A DNA stretch of 55,470 bases from Candidatus Kuenenia stuttgartensis. GTDB lineage: Bacteria; Planctomycetota; Planctomycetia; Planctomycetales; Planctomycetaceae. The first letter of the stretch is position 1; each line of letters opens with the position of its first letter. Location: contig CAMDPK010000023.1 in NCBI GenBank assembly GCA_945904015.1, positions 1 through 55,470 on the forward strand. Direction: 5' to 3'. A program made the translations under genes and the position numbers. The notes below the pieces were generated by a model, which made no database searches, was not told the origin of the DNA, and saw nothing but the letters and a program-made list of their open reading frames with translations. Shown piece after piece: positions 26,149-34,931 of the stretch.

Positions 26149-27450
26149 TCAGCGCGGCCGCCGCCACTGTTCCCACTGGGACTGGCCTCGGCCAGCGGAC
26201 TCGCCCGGCCACGAGTCGCGAGGCCATTGACCCTGTTGCCGATCGACCGTTTCGCCGGAGAAGTGAAACAGGTGATCGGCTGAAGTCCACTCGTCATTTT
26301 CAAACAGATCGTCGTCGGGCGACCAACCGAAAAGACGTCTGATCGCGCGGATCACCAGCAGCATCACGAACATGCCGATCGGCAAGAACAGTGCGCTGGC
26401 TCCCAGGAAGACCGGGTTCGAGAATAGCGGCTCGAAGCGAATCCAAATCCATTTCCAGCCGAGCAACGTGACCAAAGTGCCGAGGCTCAGGAACGGCCCG
26501 AAAGGAATCTCGCGATTCCAGGCAAACAGCCGCGTCGCCAGAATGAGCACGACCGAAAGGATCGCCGCGATGACGATCGCAACGACTGTCGGCTGCCAAC
26601 CGAGAAAGGCTCCGACCATCGCCATCAAGACCACATCGCCGAACCCCATCGCCTCGCGTTTCAACGCCGCGTGGCCGACCAGACGAATCACCCAAATCAC
26701 TCCGCCGCCGACCAGCCAACCGGCGAGGCTGACTGTCAGAGCATGCCAGCGTGGGAAGTGCAGAATCCAGTCGGGAACTGGTGACGTCGCGCCCCCCTTC
26801 GGCCACACGCCCGTGAAGGTGGCGACGAGCGAATTCCAATGGACTGGATCTTGAGTCCACACCGGCACCAGCCAGAAATTGCCGAACGCTGCCGCTCCGA
26901 CCACAGCCAACACCATCGGCGGCAGCGTGACGGAATCGGGGATGATCATCAGCTCCCAGTCGATCAGCGACGCGACGAGCAACGCTTCGATCAGCACGAG
27001 GTGATAAACGACTCGCCAATTCACAGCCGCGATGCTCATCGGTCCGGCGAGGTCGGTGAACTTCAGCGAGCCGACCGAGACGCTCAGGCAACTGTCGCTG
27101 AGCGGCGCGAAACGGCTCTGCGGCACTTCCAGGAAATAGACCAGCACGAACAGCAACCCGTTGGCCAATTCGATCAGCGGATACTTGCCGGGAATGCCCC
27201 GCTTGCAAAAGCGGCACCGCCCACGCAGCCACAGCCAGCCGAGAATCGGCACATTGTCCTTCGCCGGAAGAGGTGTGCCACAGCGGTCGCAATAGGACGA
27301 CAGCGGATTGGTCAGCGAACGCCAGGCACCGAAAACCGTCTCGTGCGGCGGGAAGCGATGCACGCACACGGTCAAAAAGCTGCCGAGTACCGCGCCGTAC
27401 AGAAACATGAAGACGACCATGAAGGCCGGAGGCAGATCGTACGGAATCAC
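26149..27450 (-). CDS. Prepilin leader peptidase / N-methyltransferase (A24 family)
   Basis: This inner-membrane aspartic protease cleaves the leader of type IV pilin-like proteins and usually methylates the new N-terminus. The 433-residue protein has the N-terminal GSFLTVCVHRFP segment and the zinc site Cys54/Cys57/Cys79/Cys82 (YCDRCG...CRFCKRG). The catalytic aspartates are Asp164 (SLIDWELMIIPD) and Asp272 (GFGDV), with many membrane segments. Long loops (about 110-140 and 190-235) and a 60-residue hydrophilic C-tail (FGWSPDDDLFENDEWTS...) make it larger than most relatives. The gene overlaps shikimate kinase by four bases (ATGA). A likely substrate, a DUF1559 protein with a GFTLIELL leader, is encoded at 31784. 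Confidence 0.93.
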   Translation of the reverse strand: MIPYDLPPAFMVVFMFLYGAVLGSFLTVCVHRFPPHETVFGAWRSLTNPLSSYCDRCGTPLPAKDNVPILGWLWLRGRCRFCKRGIPGKYPLIELANGLLFVLVYFLEVPQSRFAPLSDSCLSVSVGSLKFTDLAGPMSIAAVNWRVVYHLVLIEALLVASLIDWELMIIPDSVTLPPMVLAVVGAAAFGNFWLVPVWTQDPVHWNSLVATFTGVWPKGGATSPVPDWILHFPRWHALTVSLAGWLVGGGVIWVIRLVGHAALKREAMGFGDVVLMAMVGAFLGWQPTVVAIVIAAILSVVLILATRLFAWNREIPFGPFLSLGTLVTLLGWKWIWIRFEPLFSNPVFLGASALFLPIGMFVMLLVIRAIRRLFGWSPDDDLFENDEWTSADHLFHFSGETVDRQQGQWPRDSWPGESAGRGQSQWEQWRRPR

Positions 27451-27983
27451 GAAGAGCCTCCTCGAACCGTCGCTGGCAAGCCGCGCAACACGTCTTCAAC
27501 CAGTTGCTCTGCCGACGATTTGTCGGCATCCAGTGTGATGGTCGCACACTCGCGATACAGCGGCTCGCGAATCAACAGCAGTCGCTCAATCTCCGCTCGG
27601 CCGCCACTGCTCGTGAGATTCGGTCGCCGCTGACCGGTCGTGGGATCGGACGCTAGGCGGCGTTCGATGGTGTCCGCCGACGCTTGCAGCCAAATCACGG
27701 GACCAGCCGACTTCATGTCTGCACGAGTCGCCTCGTTCAAAATCGCACCGCCTCCGGCCGCGAGAACCAACCGGTCACGTTTCAGCAATTCCGACAGCAG
27801 ATCCCGTTCGAGTCGGCGAAACTCCGGCTCGCCATCGGTCGCAAAGATGTCATGGATCGAGCGGCCAGCGCGACGCTCCAACTCGACATCGGCGTCGAGC
27901 CACTCCCATCCCAGCCGCTGTGCCAACGGAGCCGCCAGCGTGCTCTTGCCGGTGCCGCGATACCCGATCAACGTGATGACCAT
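27447..27983 (-). CDS. aroK: Shikimate kinase
   Basis: The enzyme phosphorylates shikimate with ATP in the pathway to chorismate. The protein has the P-loop GYRGTGKST at about residues 7-15 and the shikimate-binding Asp in EWLDADVELERRAGRSI. It also has the FATDGEPEFRRLERDLL motif, the glycine triad AAGGGAILNE and the lid arginine region (RRLASDPTTGQRPNL-like, read RRLASDPTTGQRRPNL). I used the ATG at 27983, where family homology begins. A GTG at 27998 overlapping the aroDE stop would add five residues and is also possible. The gene lies between aroDE and the prepilin peptidase gene in a tight, overlapping chain. Confidence 0.93.
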   Translation of the reverse strand: MVITLIGYRGTGKSTLAAPLAQRLGWEWLDADVELERRAGRSIHDIFATDGEPEFRRLERDLLSELLKRDRLVLAAGGGAILNEATRADMKSAGPVIWLQASADTIERRLASDPTTGQRRPNLTSSGGRAEIERLLLIREPLYRECATITLDADKSSAEQLVEDVLRGLPATVRGGSS

Positions 27984-27994
27984 GAACTCCTGCC

Positions 27995-29491
27995 TCACGG
28001 ATTCAATCGGACGGGTGACAGCTCACGTCGCAGCGTTTCGCGCATGTGCTCGATGGGCGCGGGCTGGCAGGTGAAGAGTTCAAATTGCGCGGCGGCTTGG
28101 CGGATGAACATCTCCAAGCCGGAGATCGTGCGGCAGTCGCGCTGTTTGGCTTGTTTGATGAGCAGCGTGTTTTCCGGATTGTAGATCGTGTCGAAGACCA
28201 GCATCCCGTCGCGCAGCCAGTTGTCGGCGAACGGCGAGTCATCGACGTTCGGGTGCATTCCAACCGGCGTGCAGTTGATGAGCACGTCGGCGTACTGCGC
28301 TCCGCGGTTCTCCCAGAGCACATGTTGGCACCCCAGCTTCTCGGCGAGTTCCTTCGCTCGCGTGTGCGAGCGGCTGGCGATCATCAAAATGCCGCCGTTC
28401 TTGACCACGCCAGTACCAATCGCCTTTGCGACTCCGCCGGCACCCAGCATCATCACGCGCTTGCCGGCGAGGATGAAGTGGTTGTCGGGTTCGGACTCCA
28501 ATCCAATCGCCAGCGTTTGCAGGGCGGCGAGGTAGTCGGTGTTCGTCGCGTGCCATTGGCCGCCGGCGTCCTTCCACAGCGTGTTCGCGGCTTCGATGGT
28601 TTGCACCGCTTCGTCGCTGAAATCGGCCTTACCGATGACGTCCTCTTTGTGCGGAATCGTGATGCTGTAGCCATTCACGTCGAGCCAATCGAAGTCGCGT
28701 AGCGTCGCAGTCAGCTTGTCCTTCGGCACCCGGAACGGAACGTAGACGGCGTTCATCCCCAAGTGCTGAAACGCCGCGTTGTGAATCAACGGACTGTAGG
28801 TGTGCGACAACGGATCGCCGAGCACTCCGAATACCTGCGTGTCGGCGTTGATCTGGTCGAAGCGGTAGAGACGCTGCATCTCATCGAACGACAATTGCCC
28901 CGGAGCCAACTCGCGGTCTTTGTTGAACGTCGCGTAGGTCAACGGCGAACCGTATTTTCCGCAGAGCACTCGGCTGGCCATGCCGAACTCGCCCATGCAG
29001 AAGCCGGCAGTCGGCACGCTACTGTGCTTGACCAGTTGCAGCATTCGAACCATGTCGCCGGGCGAGTTGGCCATCGTTGCCAACTTAATGATGTCTGGGT
29101 CGAGCTTCGTCATCCGAGCATGAATGTCGGCCAGGTCTTCTGGCGTCTCGCTGAAGTTGTGGTAGCTGATGATCCGCTTGGTCTTGCCGTACCGCCGAAT
29201 CTGCATGGCGATGTCCCACTCCAGATCGACGAACTCGACCCCTTGCACGATTGCCTGTCGTAGCAACGTCTGGCGCTGCTCCTCGGTGTCTCGCCAGCGA
29301 CCTTTGTCTTCGGCGCGGCGGATCGTGATGACCACCGGAGTCGGCCGGTCTTTCAGCAACCGTCCCAAATCGGGCAAGTGCGATAGATAATCCAAGCGGT
29401 ACTCGACCAGCTCGGCCCCCTTCTGAGCGAGAGCTTGATGTTCCAGAGTCACCATCTTGTGACGCGTGCGGCCGATACTGACGCAGATCAT
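27995..29491 (-). CDS. aroDE: Bifunctional 3-dehydroquinate dehydratase (type I) / shikimate dehydrogenase
   Basis: The 498-residue fusion catalyses steps three and four of the shikimate pathway. Residues 1-215 are a type I dehydroquinase with His111 (ISYHNFSETPEDL) and the Schiff-base Lys136 (PDIIKLATMAN). Residues about 219-498 are the shikimate dehydrogenase: GDPLSHTYSPLIHNAAF at the start of the substrate domain, SITIPHKEDV with the catalytic lysine, the NADP site MLGAGGVAKAIGTG, and NCTPVGMHPNVDD. The plant AROD/E protein has the same order, as do some bacteria including planctomycetes. The next gene, aroK, starts at or a few bases past its stop, so the three enzymatic steps are coordinated. 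Confidence 0.95.
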   Translation of the reverse strand: MICVSIGRTRHKMVTLEHQALAQKGAELVEYRLDYLSHLPDLGRLLKDRPTPVVITIRRAEDKGRWRDTEEQRQTLLRQAIVQGVEFVDLEWDIAMQIRRYGKTKRIISYHNFSETPEDLADIHARMTKLDPDIIKLATMANSPGDMVRMLQLVKHSSVPTAGFCMGEFGMASRVLCGKYGSPLTYATFNKDRELAPGQLSFDEMQRLYRFDQINADTQVFGVLGDPLSHTYSPLIHNAAFQHLGMNAVYVPFRVPKDKLTATLRDFDWLDVNGYSITIPHKEDVIGKADFSDEAVQTIEAANTLWKDAGGQWHATNTDYLAALQTLAIGLESEPDNHFILAGKRVMMLGAGGVAKAIGTGVVKNGGILMIASRSHTRAKELAEKLGCQHVLWENRGAQYADVLINCTPVGMHPNVDDSPFADNWLRDGMLVFDTIYNPENTLLIKQAKQRDCRTISGLEMFIRQAAAQFELFTCQPAPIEHMRETLRRELSPVRLNP

Positions 29492-29579
29492 GGGGAGGGA
29501 TTGGGGGCTAGGGTTTGGGGAATTTTGCCAGAGGTCTTCGGGCGATGCCGCCGAAGTCTATTCGGCTCGATCAGGCTCG

Positions 29580-31508
29580 TCAGCCCAGCCGTCCGAACTG
29601 GCGTTCGAGTTCATTTTCCGTGAGCACCAATGCCGTCGGTCGGCCGTGCGGGCAGTGGTGGGCGTCGTCGATCAAATGGCGTTGGGCGAGCAGGCTGTCG
29701 ATTTCCTCCGGCGAAAGCCGCTGTCCCGCTTTGATCGCGGCTTTGCAGGACATCATGTGCAGCAACGAATCGAGCAGATCGCGGCGATCGGGCGGCTTCT
29801 CTGGCTGATCGAGTTGCTCGGCGAGATCCCGGACCAACTGCGAGAGGTTGGCCTTCTTGAGCATTACCGGATAGCGATCGACCAGCACCGTCTGGCGACC
29901 GAACTCCTGAACGCCCAGGCCGAGCTGATTGAGCACGTCGGCATATTCAAGCAACAGCGCGGTTTCCTTCGGTGTGAGTTCGACCGTTTCGGGAACGAGC
30001 ATCCGCTGCGATTCGACCGCGTTGTTGAGCACGCGCGGACGCAGGTACTCGTAGACGATCCGCTCGTGCAGCGCGTGCTGGTCGATGAGCGTCAGCCCCT
30101 CGTCCGTCTCGACGACGATGTAGGTGTCGCGAATCTGCATGGCCCGCAACTCGCCGTGGCTTGTGCTGTGGCTCACGCAGCTCGCGTGAGCCTCCGCCGC
30201 ATCGCTGTTCGGCAACTCAGGCGGAGCAGAGGACATCGCGAACGACGCCAGGTCCGCCGCAGGTTCCGAGATTTGATTCGCCACGGCGGATGAAATTTCC
30301 GATTCATTCGAATCAGGCTGCGATTCAGTCGCGCCGAAACGCGGCAGCTCGGCCGGCGGTCGCGGCAGGTTGTTCCATAATGAATTGTTCGACGACGAAG
30401 CACTTGTGGCGGACGCATTCGGCGGCGACCACGATTGCAGCTCGACACCGCGCGGTCGCGGGCCGGCTCCGGCCGACGAGAAGCCGCCGCTCGACGGCAG
30501 GTGCATCGTCGATTCAAAATTCAAACTCAGAAATTTGGTCCGAAGCATCGACAGCAATTGGCGGAACAAGGCTTGGCCGTCGGCGAAGCGGACTTCGGAT
30601 TTGGTCGGGTGGACGTTCACGTCCACGATCTCGGCGGGAACTTCCAAAAACAAGAATGAGATCGGCTGGCGGCCGATCATCAACAAGCCGCGATATGCTT
30701 CGGTCAGCGCGTGTTGCAGCGAGCGGTCTTGAATCCAGCGGCCGTTGAGAAACAAGTGCTGACTCTTGCGAGTGCTCTTGCTGACCGACGGGTGGCCGAC
30801 GTAGCCCCACATCCGCACCCCCTGCGATTCCGATTCGACCGGGATCAGGTTGTCCGCCAGTTCGTTGCCAAACAACAAGCGGATGCGGTCGAGCAATTGT
30901 GGCGTGCCGGGCAACTCGAACACGACTTTGCCGTTGTGACGCAGCACGAGATGTAGCCGCGGCTGTGCGAGTGCGATGCGAGTGAAGTGCTCGGTGATGT
31001 GCGCAAACTCGGTGCCGATGGACTTCAGAAACTTGCGGCGGACGGGGGTGTTGGCGAAGAGTTGCCGGACCTCGATCTGCGTTCCGATCAGACAGCCGCA
31101 CGGCTGCGGTAGTGCGATCTGGCCGCAGTCGGAGGCGATCTCAAATCCATTGGCCGCGTCGGGAGGGCGGCTGCGAATGCGGAGCCGGCTGACTTCGGCG
31201 ATCGACGCCAGCGCTTCGCCGCGAAAGCCCATCGTCTGCACTCGGAAGAGGTCGTCGGCCGTGGCGATCTTGCTGGTTGCGTGAGCGGTCACGGCCAGCA
31301 GCAGGTCGTCGGGATGGATGCCCTCGCCGTCATCGACGATGCGAATCAGTTCCCCACCGCCGGCTTCGAGATCGACTTCGATCCGCGTCGCCAGCGCGTC
31401 GAGACTGTTTTCGAGCAGCTCTTTGACGACGTTGGCGGGACGCTCGATGACCTCGCCAGCGGCGATTTTGTTGACGACCGAAACGTCGAGTGGATAAATC
31501 CGTGACAT
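29580..31508 (-). CDS. mutL: DNA mismatch repair protein MutL
   Basis: This GHKL-family ATPase couples MutS mismatch recognition to strand processing. The 642-residue protein starts MSRIYPLDVSVVNKIAAGEV and has ATP-site motifs NVVKELLENSLDA, DDGEGI and GFRGEALASIAEV. The C-terminal domain has the endonuclease motif DQHALHERIVYE at about residue 476, fitting DQHA(X)2E(X)4E, and HCPHGRP near 618-624. It is therefore the nicking type found in bacteria without MutH. The central linker (about residues 340-455) is low complexity, and at 30170-30192 it contains a strong hairpin that may be another repeat remnant. The start is the only reasonable one. The gene faces a DUF1559 gene divergently. Confidence 0.96.
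   Translation of the reverse strand: MSRIYPLDVSVVNKIAAGEVIERPANVVKELLENSLDALATRIEVDLEAGGGELIRIVDDGEGIHPDDLLLAVTAHATSKIATADDLFRVQTMGFRGEALASIAEVSRLRIRSRPPDAANGFEIASDCGQIALPQPCGCLIGTQIEVRQLFANTPVRRKFLKSIGTEFAHITEHFTRIALAQPRLHLVLRHNGKVVFELPGTPQLLDRIRLLFGNELADNLIPVESESQGVRMWGYVGHPSVSKSTRKSQHLFLNGRWIQDRSLQHALTEAYRGLLMIGRQPISFLFLEVPAEIVDVNVHPTKSEVRFADGQALFRQLLSMLRTKFLSLNFESTMHLPSSGGFSSAGAGPRPRGVELQSWSPPNASATSASSSNNSLWNNLPRPPAELPRFGATESQPDSNESEISSAVANQISEPAADLASFAMSSAPPELPNSDAAEAHASCVSHSTSHGELRAMQIRDTYIVVETDEGLTLIDQHALHERIVYEYLRPRVLNNAVESQRMLVPETVELTPKETALLLEYADVLNQLGLGVQEFGRQTVLVDRYPVMLKKANLSQLVRDLAEQLDQPEKPPDRRDLLDSLLHMMSCKAAIKAGQRLSPEEIDSLLAQRHLIDDAHHCPHGRPTALVLTENELERQFGRLG
30170..30192. repeat. 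Perfect hairpin in the MutL linker, possible solo REP
   Basis: GGCTCACGC and GCGTGAGCC form a 9-bp perfect stem with a 5-base loop, in the non-conserved linker of mutL (encoding roughly EAHASCVSH). It is similar in style to a single arm of the doublets elsewhere in the window, but no GTAG head or second arm is evident. Confidence 0.45.
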
Positions 31509-31606
31509 CGCGCTGAGTGATTCCTTTCTGGCCTGGGGAAGTTATCGGATTGCGATCCGGGCGTCTCGCCTGAGCACAAATCACTCGGTCGGGTTGTCGC
31601 TCGCCT

Positions 31607-31708
31607 CCCTCTCCCTCTCCCTTTGGGAGAGAGTCGGGGTGAGGGAGCCGTCTGTGATTGAATCCCTCATCCGGCCTTCGGCCACTTTCTCCCAAAGGGA
31701 GAAGGGAA
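31607..31708. repeat. Palindromic repeat, CCCTTTGGGAGA family (L)
   Basis: The left arm (CCCTTTGGGAGAGAGTCGGG followed by GTGAGGGA) and the right arm (TCCCTCATCCGGCC ... TTTCTCCCAAAGGG) are imperfect inverted copies. The element lies between the divergent mutL and DUF1559 genes and so may contact both promoters. No second copy is in the window. Confidence 0.75.
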
Positions 31709-31783
31709 GATTCGGGGCCGCTTCCAAACCCCTCGCAAACTGGCATCGCGTGGTTCTCGCGACGTCTCCTAGAATTCCGCACC

Positions 31784-32893
31784 ATGTTTGAGATGGAGCG
31801 AAAACCTTTGAATTTCATTGTCCGCGGCCGACGCGGTTTCACGCTGATCGAGCTGTTGGTGGTGATCGCCATCGTGGCGATTCTGGTCGCCCTGCTTTTG
31901 CCGGCGGTGCAACAGGCTCGCGAGCGGGCGCGGGTGGTGCAGTGCCAGAACAATCTCAAGCAGATCGGGCTGGCGTTGGCCAACTACGAGGGCCGGCACC
32001 ACTGCTTTCCGCCGAGCTTCGTGCGGCAAGAGGACGGCAATCCGCCACCTCCGCCGGGAGGCTCGGCGTTGCAGTTCCGCGTGCATTGGAGCGGGTTCCA
32101 CATGCTGCTGCCGGATCTGGGACAGCAGCCGTTGTACCGCCAGTACGACTTCCGCAAGATGTGGCTGTCGAGCCTGACGGATCTCAATGACCATTCGATG
32201 TGGCCGCTCAATGCGACCGTCATCTCGATGCTGATCTGTCCCAGCGCGTCGCATCCCATAACTTCGCTGGGCAGTCCCAGTTTGTGGATGCAGGGTGCTC
32301 CGACCGATTACTCGTTCAGCCACGGAAAGGACATCATTCGGGCGCTGCCCGGCCCGGAGGCGGCGTGTCCCGGCGGGCTGTTGCATTACTGGCAGCAGGC
32401 TCCGCACGAGACTCGCGGAGCGTTCGGCTACAACAGCACTTGCCGGCCGCAAGACATCAGCGATGGAACTTCATCGACATTCACACTGGGTGAGAAAGCC
32501 GGCGGCCGGCTGACCTACGGCGGTCCCAATTCCAGTTATTCGACGTTGCCGGTCGAATACCCCTGGGCGATGGCGGCGGTCGTATATCTTTCTCCGGCGG
32601 GACCGACCTGGGTGGTCGATGCGTTGGCCGTGACACGCGACATCCAACTTCCCGACTGCCCGGTCTCGGCCGCCGGGACCGGAGTGCCATTCCCGATGAA
32701 TCCGCGTCCTCTGCAAATGGGGGTGACGACGAATGAACGGCAGTTGTACTCGTTCCAGTCGGATCACACCGGCGGAGCACAATTTCTCTTCGCGGACGGC
32801 AACGTGCGGTTCCTCAGCCAGAACATCGACCAAGGAATCTTCGAGTCGCTCTCGACCATTGATGGCCATGAACGAGTCGCATCGCAGCAGTAA
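31784..32893 (+). CDS. DUF1559 protein with type IV pilin-like leader
   Basis: The 369-residue protein has a prepilin-type leader: a basic stretch (VRGRRG), cleavage expected between G and FTLIELL, then a long hydrophobic helix ending [13 protein letters not shown]. The rest is the planctomycete DUF1559 domain ([39 protein letters not shown], and the C-terminal [22 protein letters not shown]). DUF1559 proteins are major-pseudopilin-like surface or periplasmic proteins of unknown role, highly expanded in planctomycetes. The prepilin peptidase at 26149 could process it. I used the ATG at 31784; an ATG nine bases later is also possible. Confidence 0.92.
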   Translation: MFEMERKPLNFIVRGRRGFTLIELLVVIAIVAILVALLLPAVQQARERARVVQCQNNLKQIGLALANYEGRHHCFPPSFVRQEDGNPPPPPGGSALQFRVHWSGFHMLLPDLGQQPLYRQYDFRKMWLSSLTDLNDHSMWPLNATVISMLICPSASHPITSLGSPSLWMQGAPTDYSFSHGKDIIRALPGPEAACPGGLLHYWQQAPHETRGAFGYNSTCRPQDISDGTSSTFTLGEKAGGRLTYGGPNSSYSTLPVEYPWAMAAVVYLSPAGPTWVVDALAVTRDIQLPDCPVSAAGTGVPFPMNPRPLQMGVTTNERQLYSFQSDHTGGAQFLFADGNVRFLSQNIDQGIFESLSTIDGHERVASQQ

Positions 32894-32909
32894 TGAGCGG
32901 TTGATTGAG

Positions 32910-33021
32910 AGTGCAAAGTGACGAGTGCAGTGTGCAAAGTGAAAAATATCGATCAAACTCACCTGCGGTCGTTGCGACTTTGCACTTTGCACTTTGCAAT
33001 CTGCACTCGTCACTTTGCACT
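32910..33021. repeat. REPIN-like palindromic element, family E
   Basis: The arms AGTGCAAAGTGACGAGTGCA and the complement ending GCACTCGTCACTTTGCACT are separated by about 45 bases. It lies between the DUF1559 gene and a lipoprotein gene. The lipoprotein frame is open through it (from a GTG at 32918), so its start assignment is affected. Confidence 0.85.
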
Positions 33022-33061
33022 GTGTTGCGGCTTCGCAGCGCTACCCAGTGACTCGGTTGAG

Positions 33062-33481
33062 TTGCGGGAAAAGCCTGCCCAATGGCTGCTCTTCCTGCTG
33101 TTCTGCATGCTGTCTGGCTGCGGCCAAAAGGACGGCACGCTGGCCGAAGTCAGCGGCGACGTCACATTTTGCGGTCAACCAGCCGTGGCGGAGATTCTTT
33201 TTGAGCCACTGAACACGGCGGGAACATCGACCGGCCGAGCCTCAACGACGACGAGCGACGAATCGGGCCGCTTCCGATTGATGTTGGACGAATCGCGTTC
33301 CGGTGCCAAAATCGGCCGGCACCGAGTCGCCATCCGCGTACAACGACTCAGTCCGTCAAGCAAGGCTGCCGCAAACTCCGGCAACTCGCCGGACGGCGTG
33401 ATCGGAGCACTCAAGGCGACGAAGCTCGTGCGCGAAGTTCAAGCCGGCGACAACCAATTCCATTTTCGGCTGACGCACTGA
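33062..33481 (+). CDS. Small lipoprotein with carboxypeptidase-regulatory-like domain
   Basis: I propose a TTG start at 33062, giving a 139-residue product with a compact lipoprotein signal: REKPAQ, a hydrophobic WLLFLLFCML and the lipobox LSGC. After the cysteine comes EVSGDVTFCGQPAVAEILFEP and ESGRFRL, the pattern of the beta-sandwich regulatory-like domains common in planctomycete lipoproteins. These usually follow DUF1559 genes, as here. The frame is open to a GTG at 32918 inside a palindromic element; that longer start would bury the signal, so I reject it. The TPR lipoprotein gene follows 40 bases downstream. Confidence 0.75.
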   Translation: MREKPAQWLLFLLFCMLSGCGQKDGTLAEVSGDVTFCGQPAVAEILFEPLNTAGTSTGRASTTTSDESGRFRLMLDESRSGAKIGRHRVAIRVQRLSPSSKAAANSGNSPDGVIGALKATKLVREVQAGDNQFHFRLTH

Positions 33482-33521
33482 GACACAGTGCGAGGCAACC
33501 AGAAACGATCGGCGAAACACA

Positions 33522-34913
33522 ATGAGGTCCATGATATTGATGGGACTGCTGATGCTCACCGCGTTTTCCGGCTGCGGTGGCGAGCGTCTCTCTCCAGCCG
33601 CGCTCGCGGCGCGGAAGGCGTTGCAGTTCGCTCGGCCACAAGAGGCGCTCGACAAGCTGACAGAAGGTGCGGGGGAGTCCACGCCGGTCGGACATTTTCT
33701 TCGAGCCTGCGCGCTTGAGCAACTGGAACGGCTCGATGCCGCGAAGGCGGAGATCAAACTGGCGCTCGATGCCGCACCAAACAATCCCAAGTACAAAGGC
33801 TATTCGCTACGGCTGAAGTTGTTCGAGGGTGACGAGGCGGCGATCACTCCTCTGCTGGAACTGTACGACCAGAACCCTTCGTCAGCGGCGGTCTCGCTGT
33901 ATGCGATCTTCGCGTTCCAGGCCAAGCATGTGAAACAGCGTTCGGAAAGTAAGCTGCGAGCGGCTCGCGTGCAGTTGGACAAAGCTCAGGCCGCCTTGAA
34001 GACCGCGCTGTCGCTGTCTGGCGAGATCCCCGAACATCATCGCGAACTGCTCGGCATGGCGGTCTGGTTCGAGCAAGCGGACGATGCGGTCAAGCTGGTT
34101 GACGCACTGCTGCGCGAAGATCCGGACAACGCCGAGTTTCTGCGGGACCGCGTGAAGGTCTTGCTCATGGCCAAGAAGCCGACCGATACAATCTCGGCAG
34201 CCACCGCGTTGTACAAGCAGCAGGAGCGCACCGAGGCGGCCGCAGTCGAGTTCGCCGATACTTTGAATCGCCTGTCTCCCGGGCCGGTTGTCTTGAGGCA
34301 GTACGATTCGCTCCGCGAGACCTTTCCCACAAACACAGCTATCCTGTTGCGGCATTGCTGGTCGCTGGGCAAGGCGGGGCGTTCTGTCGAGGCGTGCGCC
34401 GAATTGGGGACCGCATTCGACCAGCAGAGCGACCCGCGCCGCCGCCGCACGTTGGCTCAATCGGCCGTCGCGATCCCGCTCGAAGCCGAGGATGCCGACA
34501 CCGCCGCGCAGCAGTTGAAGCGGTTCCGCAAAGAGATCCGCGACGACCAGTTGATCGCCTTCTTCGAGGGACAGATCGCCGAACTCCGCAAGGACTACTC
34601 CGGTTCGGTCACGAAGATGCAGGACGTCGTCAACATTTACCGCACGGACAGCAATGCGTCGCCGGAACTGGCTCGCATCGCGCTGGCACACATCCAGAAA
34701 GTTCTCACCGAGCAACAGCTCGCGGAACAAATCCGCAACGCGGCCGAGCTGACTCTCCGCCGCGGCGGCATCAACCAATACGACGCCATCGACATTCGCA
34801 AAGAGGCTCAATCGCTGCTCAACCTGCTGGAAGTCCACGACCGCCCCAGCATCGAGAAGCCTAAGTCGGAAGGCCCGACCATTGTCATCCCAGATGAGAC
34901 TCCGCCGAAGTGA
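33522..34913 (+). CDS. Tetratricopeptide-like repeat lipoprotein
   Basis: The 463-residue protein has a lipoprotein signal peptide (MRSMILMGLLMLTAFSGCGG, lipobox FSGC at about residues 15-18). Helical repeats of TPR type follow (ARPQEALDKLTEGAGESTPV, ERLDAAKAEIKLALDAAPNN, and others). It is rich in Ala, Leu, Glu and Lys and has no enzyme motif, so a scaffold role on the outer or inner membrane face is likely. It ends in a proline-rich tail (IVIPDETPPK). It is probably co-transcribed with the DUF1559 and small lipoprotein genes. The next gene is convergent, 18 bases away. Confidence 0.8.
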   Translation: MRSMILMGLLMLTAFSGCGGERLSPAALAARKALQFARPQEALDKLTEGAGESTPVGHFLRACALEQLERLDAAKAEIKLALDAAPNNPKYKGYSLRLKLFEGDEAAITPLLELYDQNPSSAAVSLYAIFAFQAKHVKQRSESKLRAARVQLDKAQAALKTALSLSGEIPEHHRELLGMAVWFEQADDAVKLVDALLREDPDNAEFLRDRVKVLLMAKKPTDTISAATALYKQQERTEAAAVEFADTLNRLSPGPVVLRQYDSLRETFPTNTAILLRHCWSLGKAGRSVEACAELGTAFDQQSDPRRRRTLAQSAVAIPLEAEDADTAAQQLKRFRKEIRDDQLIAFFEGQIAELRKDYSGSVTKMQDVVNIYRTDSNASPELARIALAHIQKVLTEQQLAEQIRNAAELTLRRGGINQYDAIDIRKEAQSLLNLLEVHDRPSIEKPKSEGPTIVIPDETPPK

Positions 34914-34931
34914 TCCAAGACTGCGTGAACC

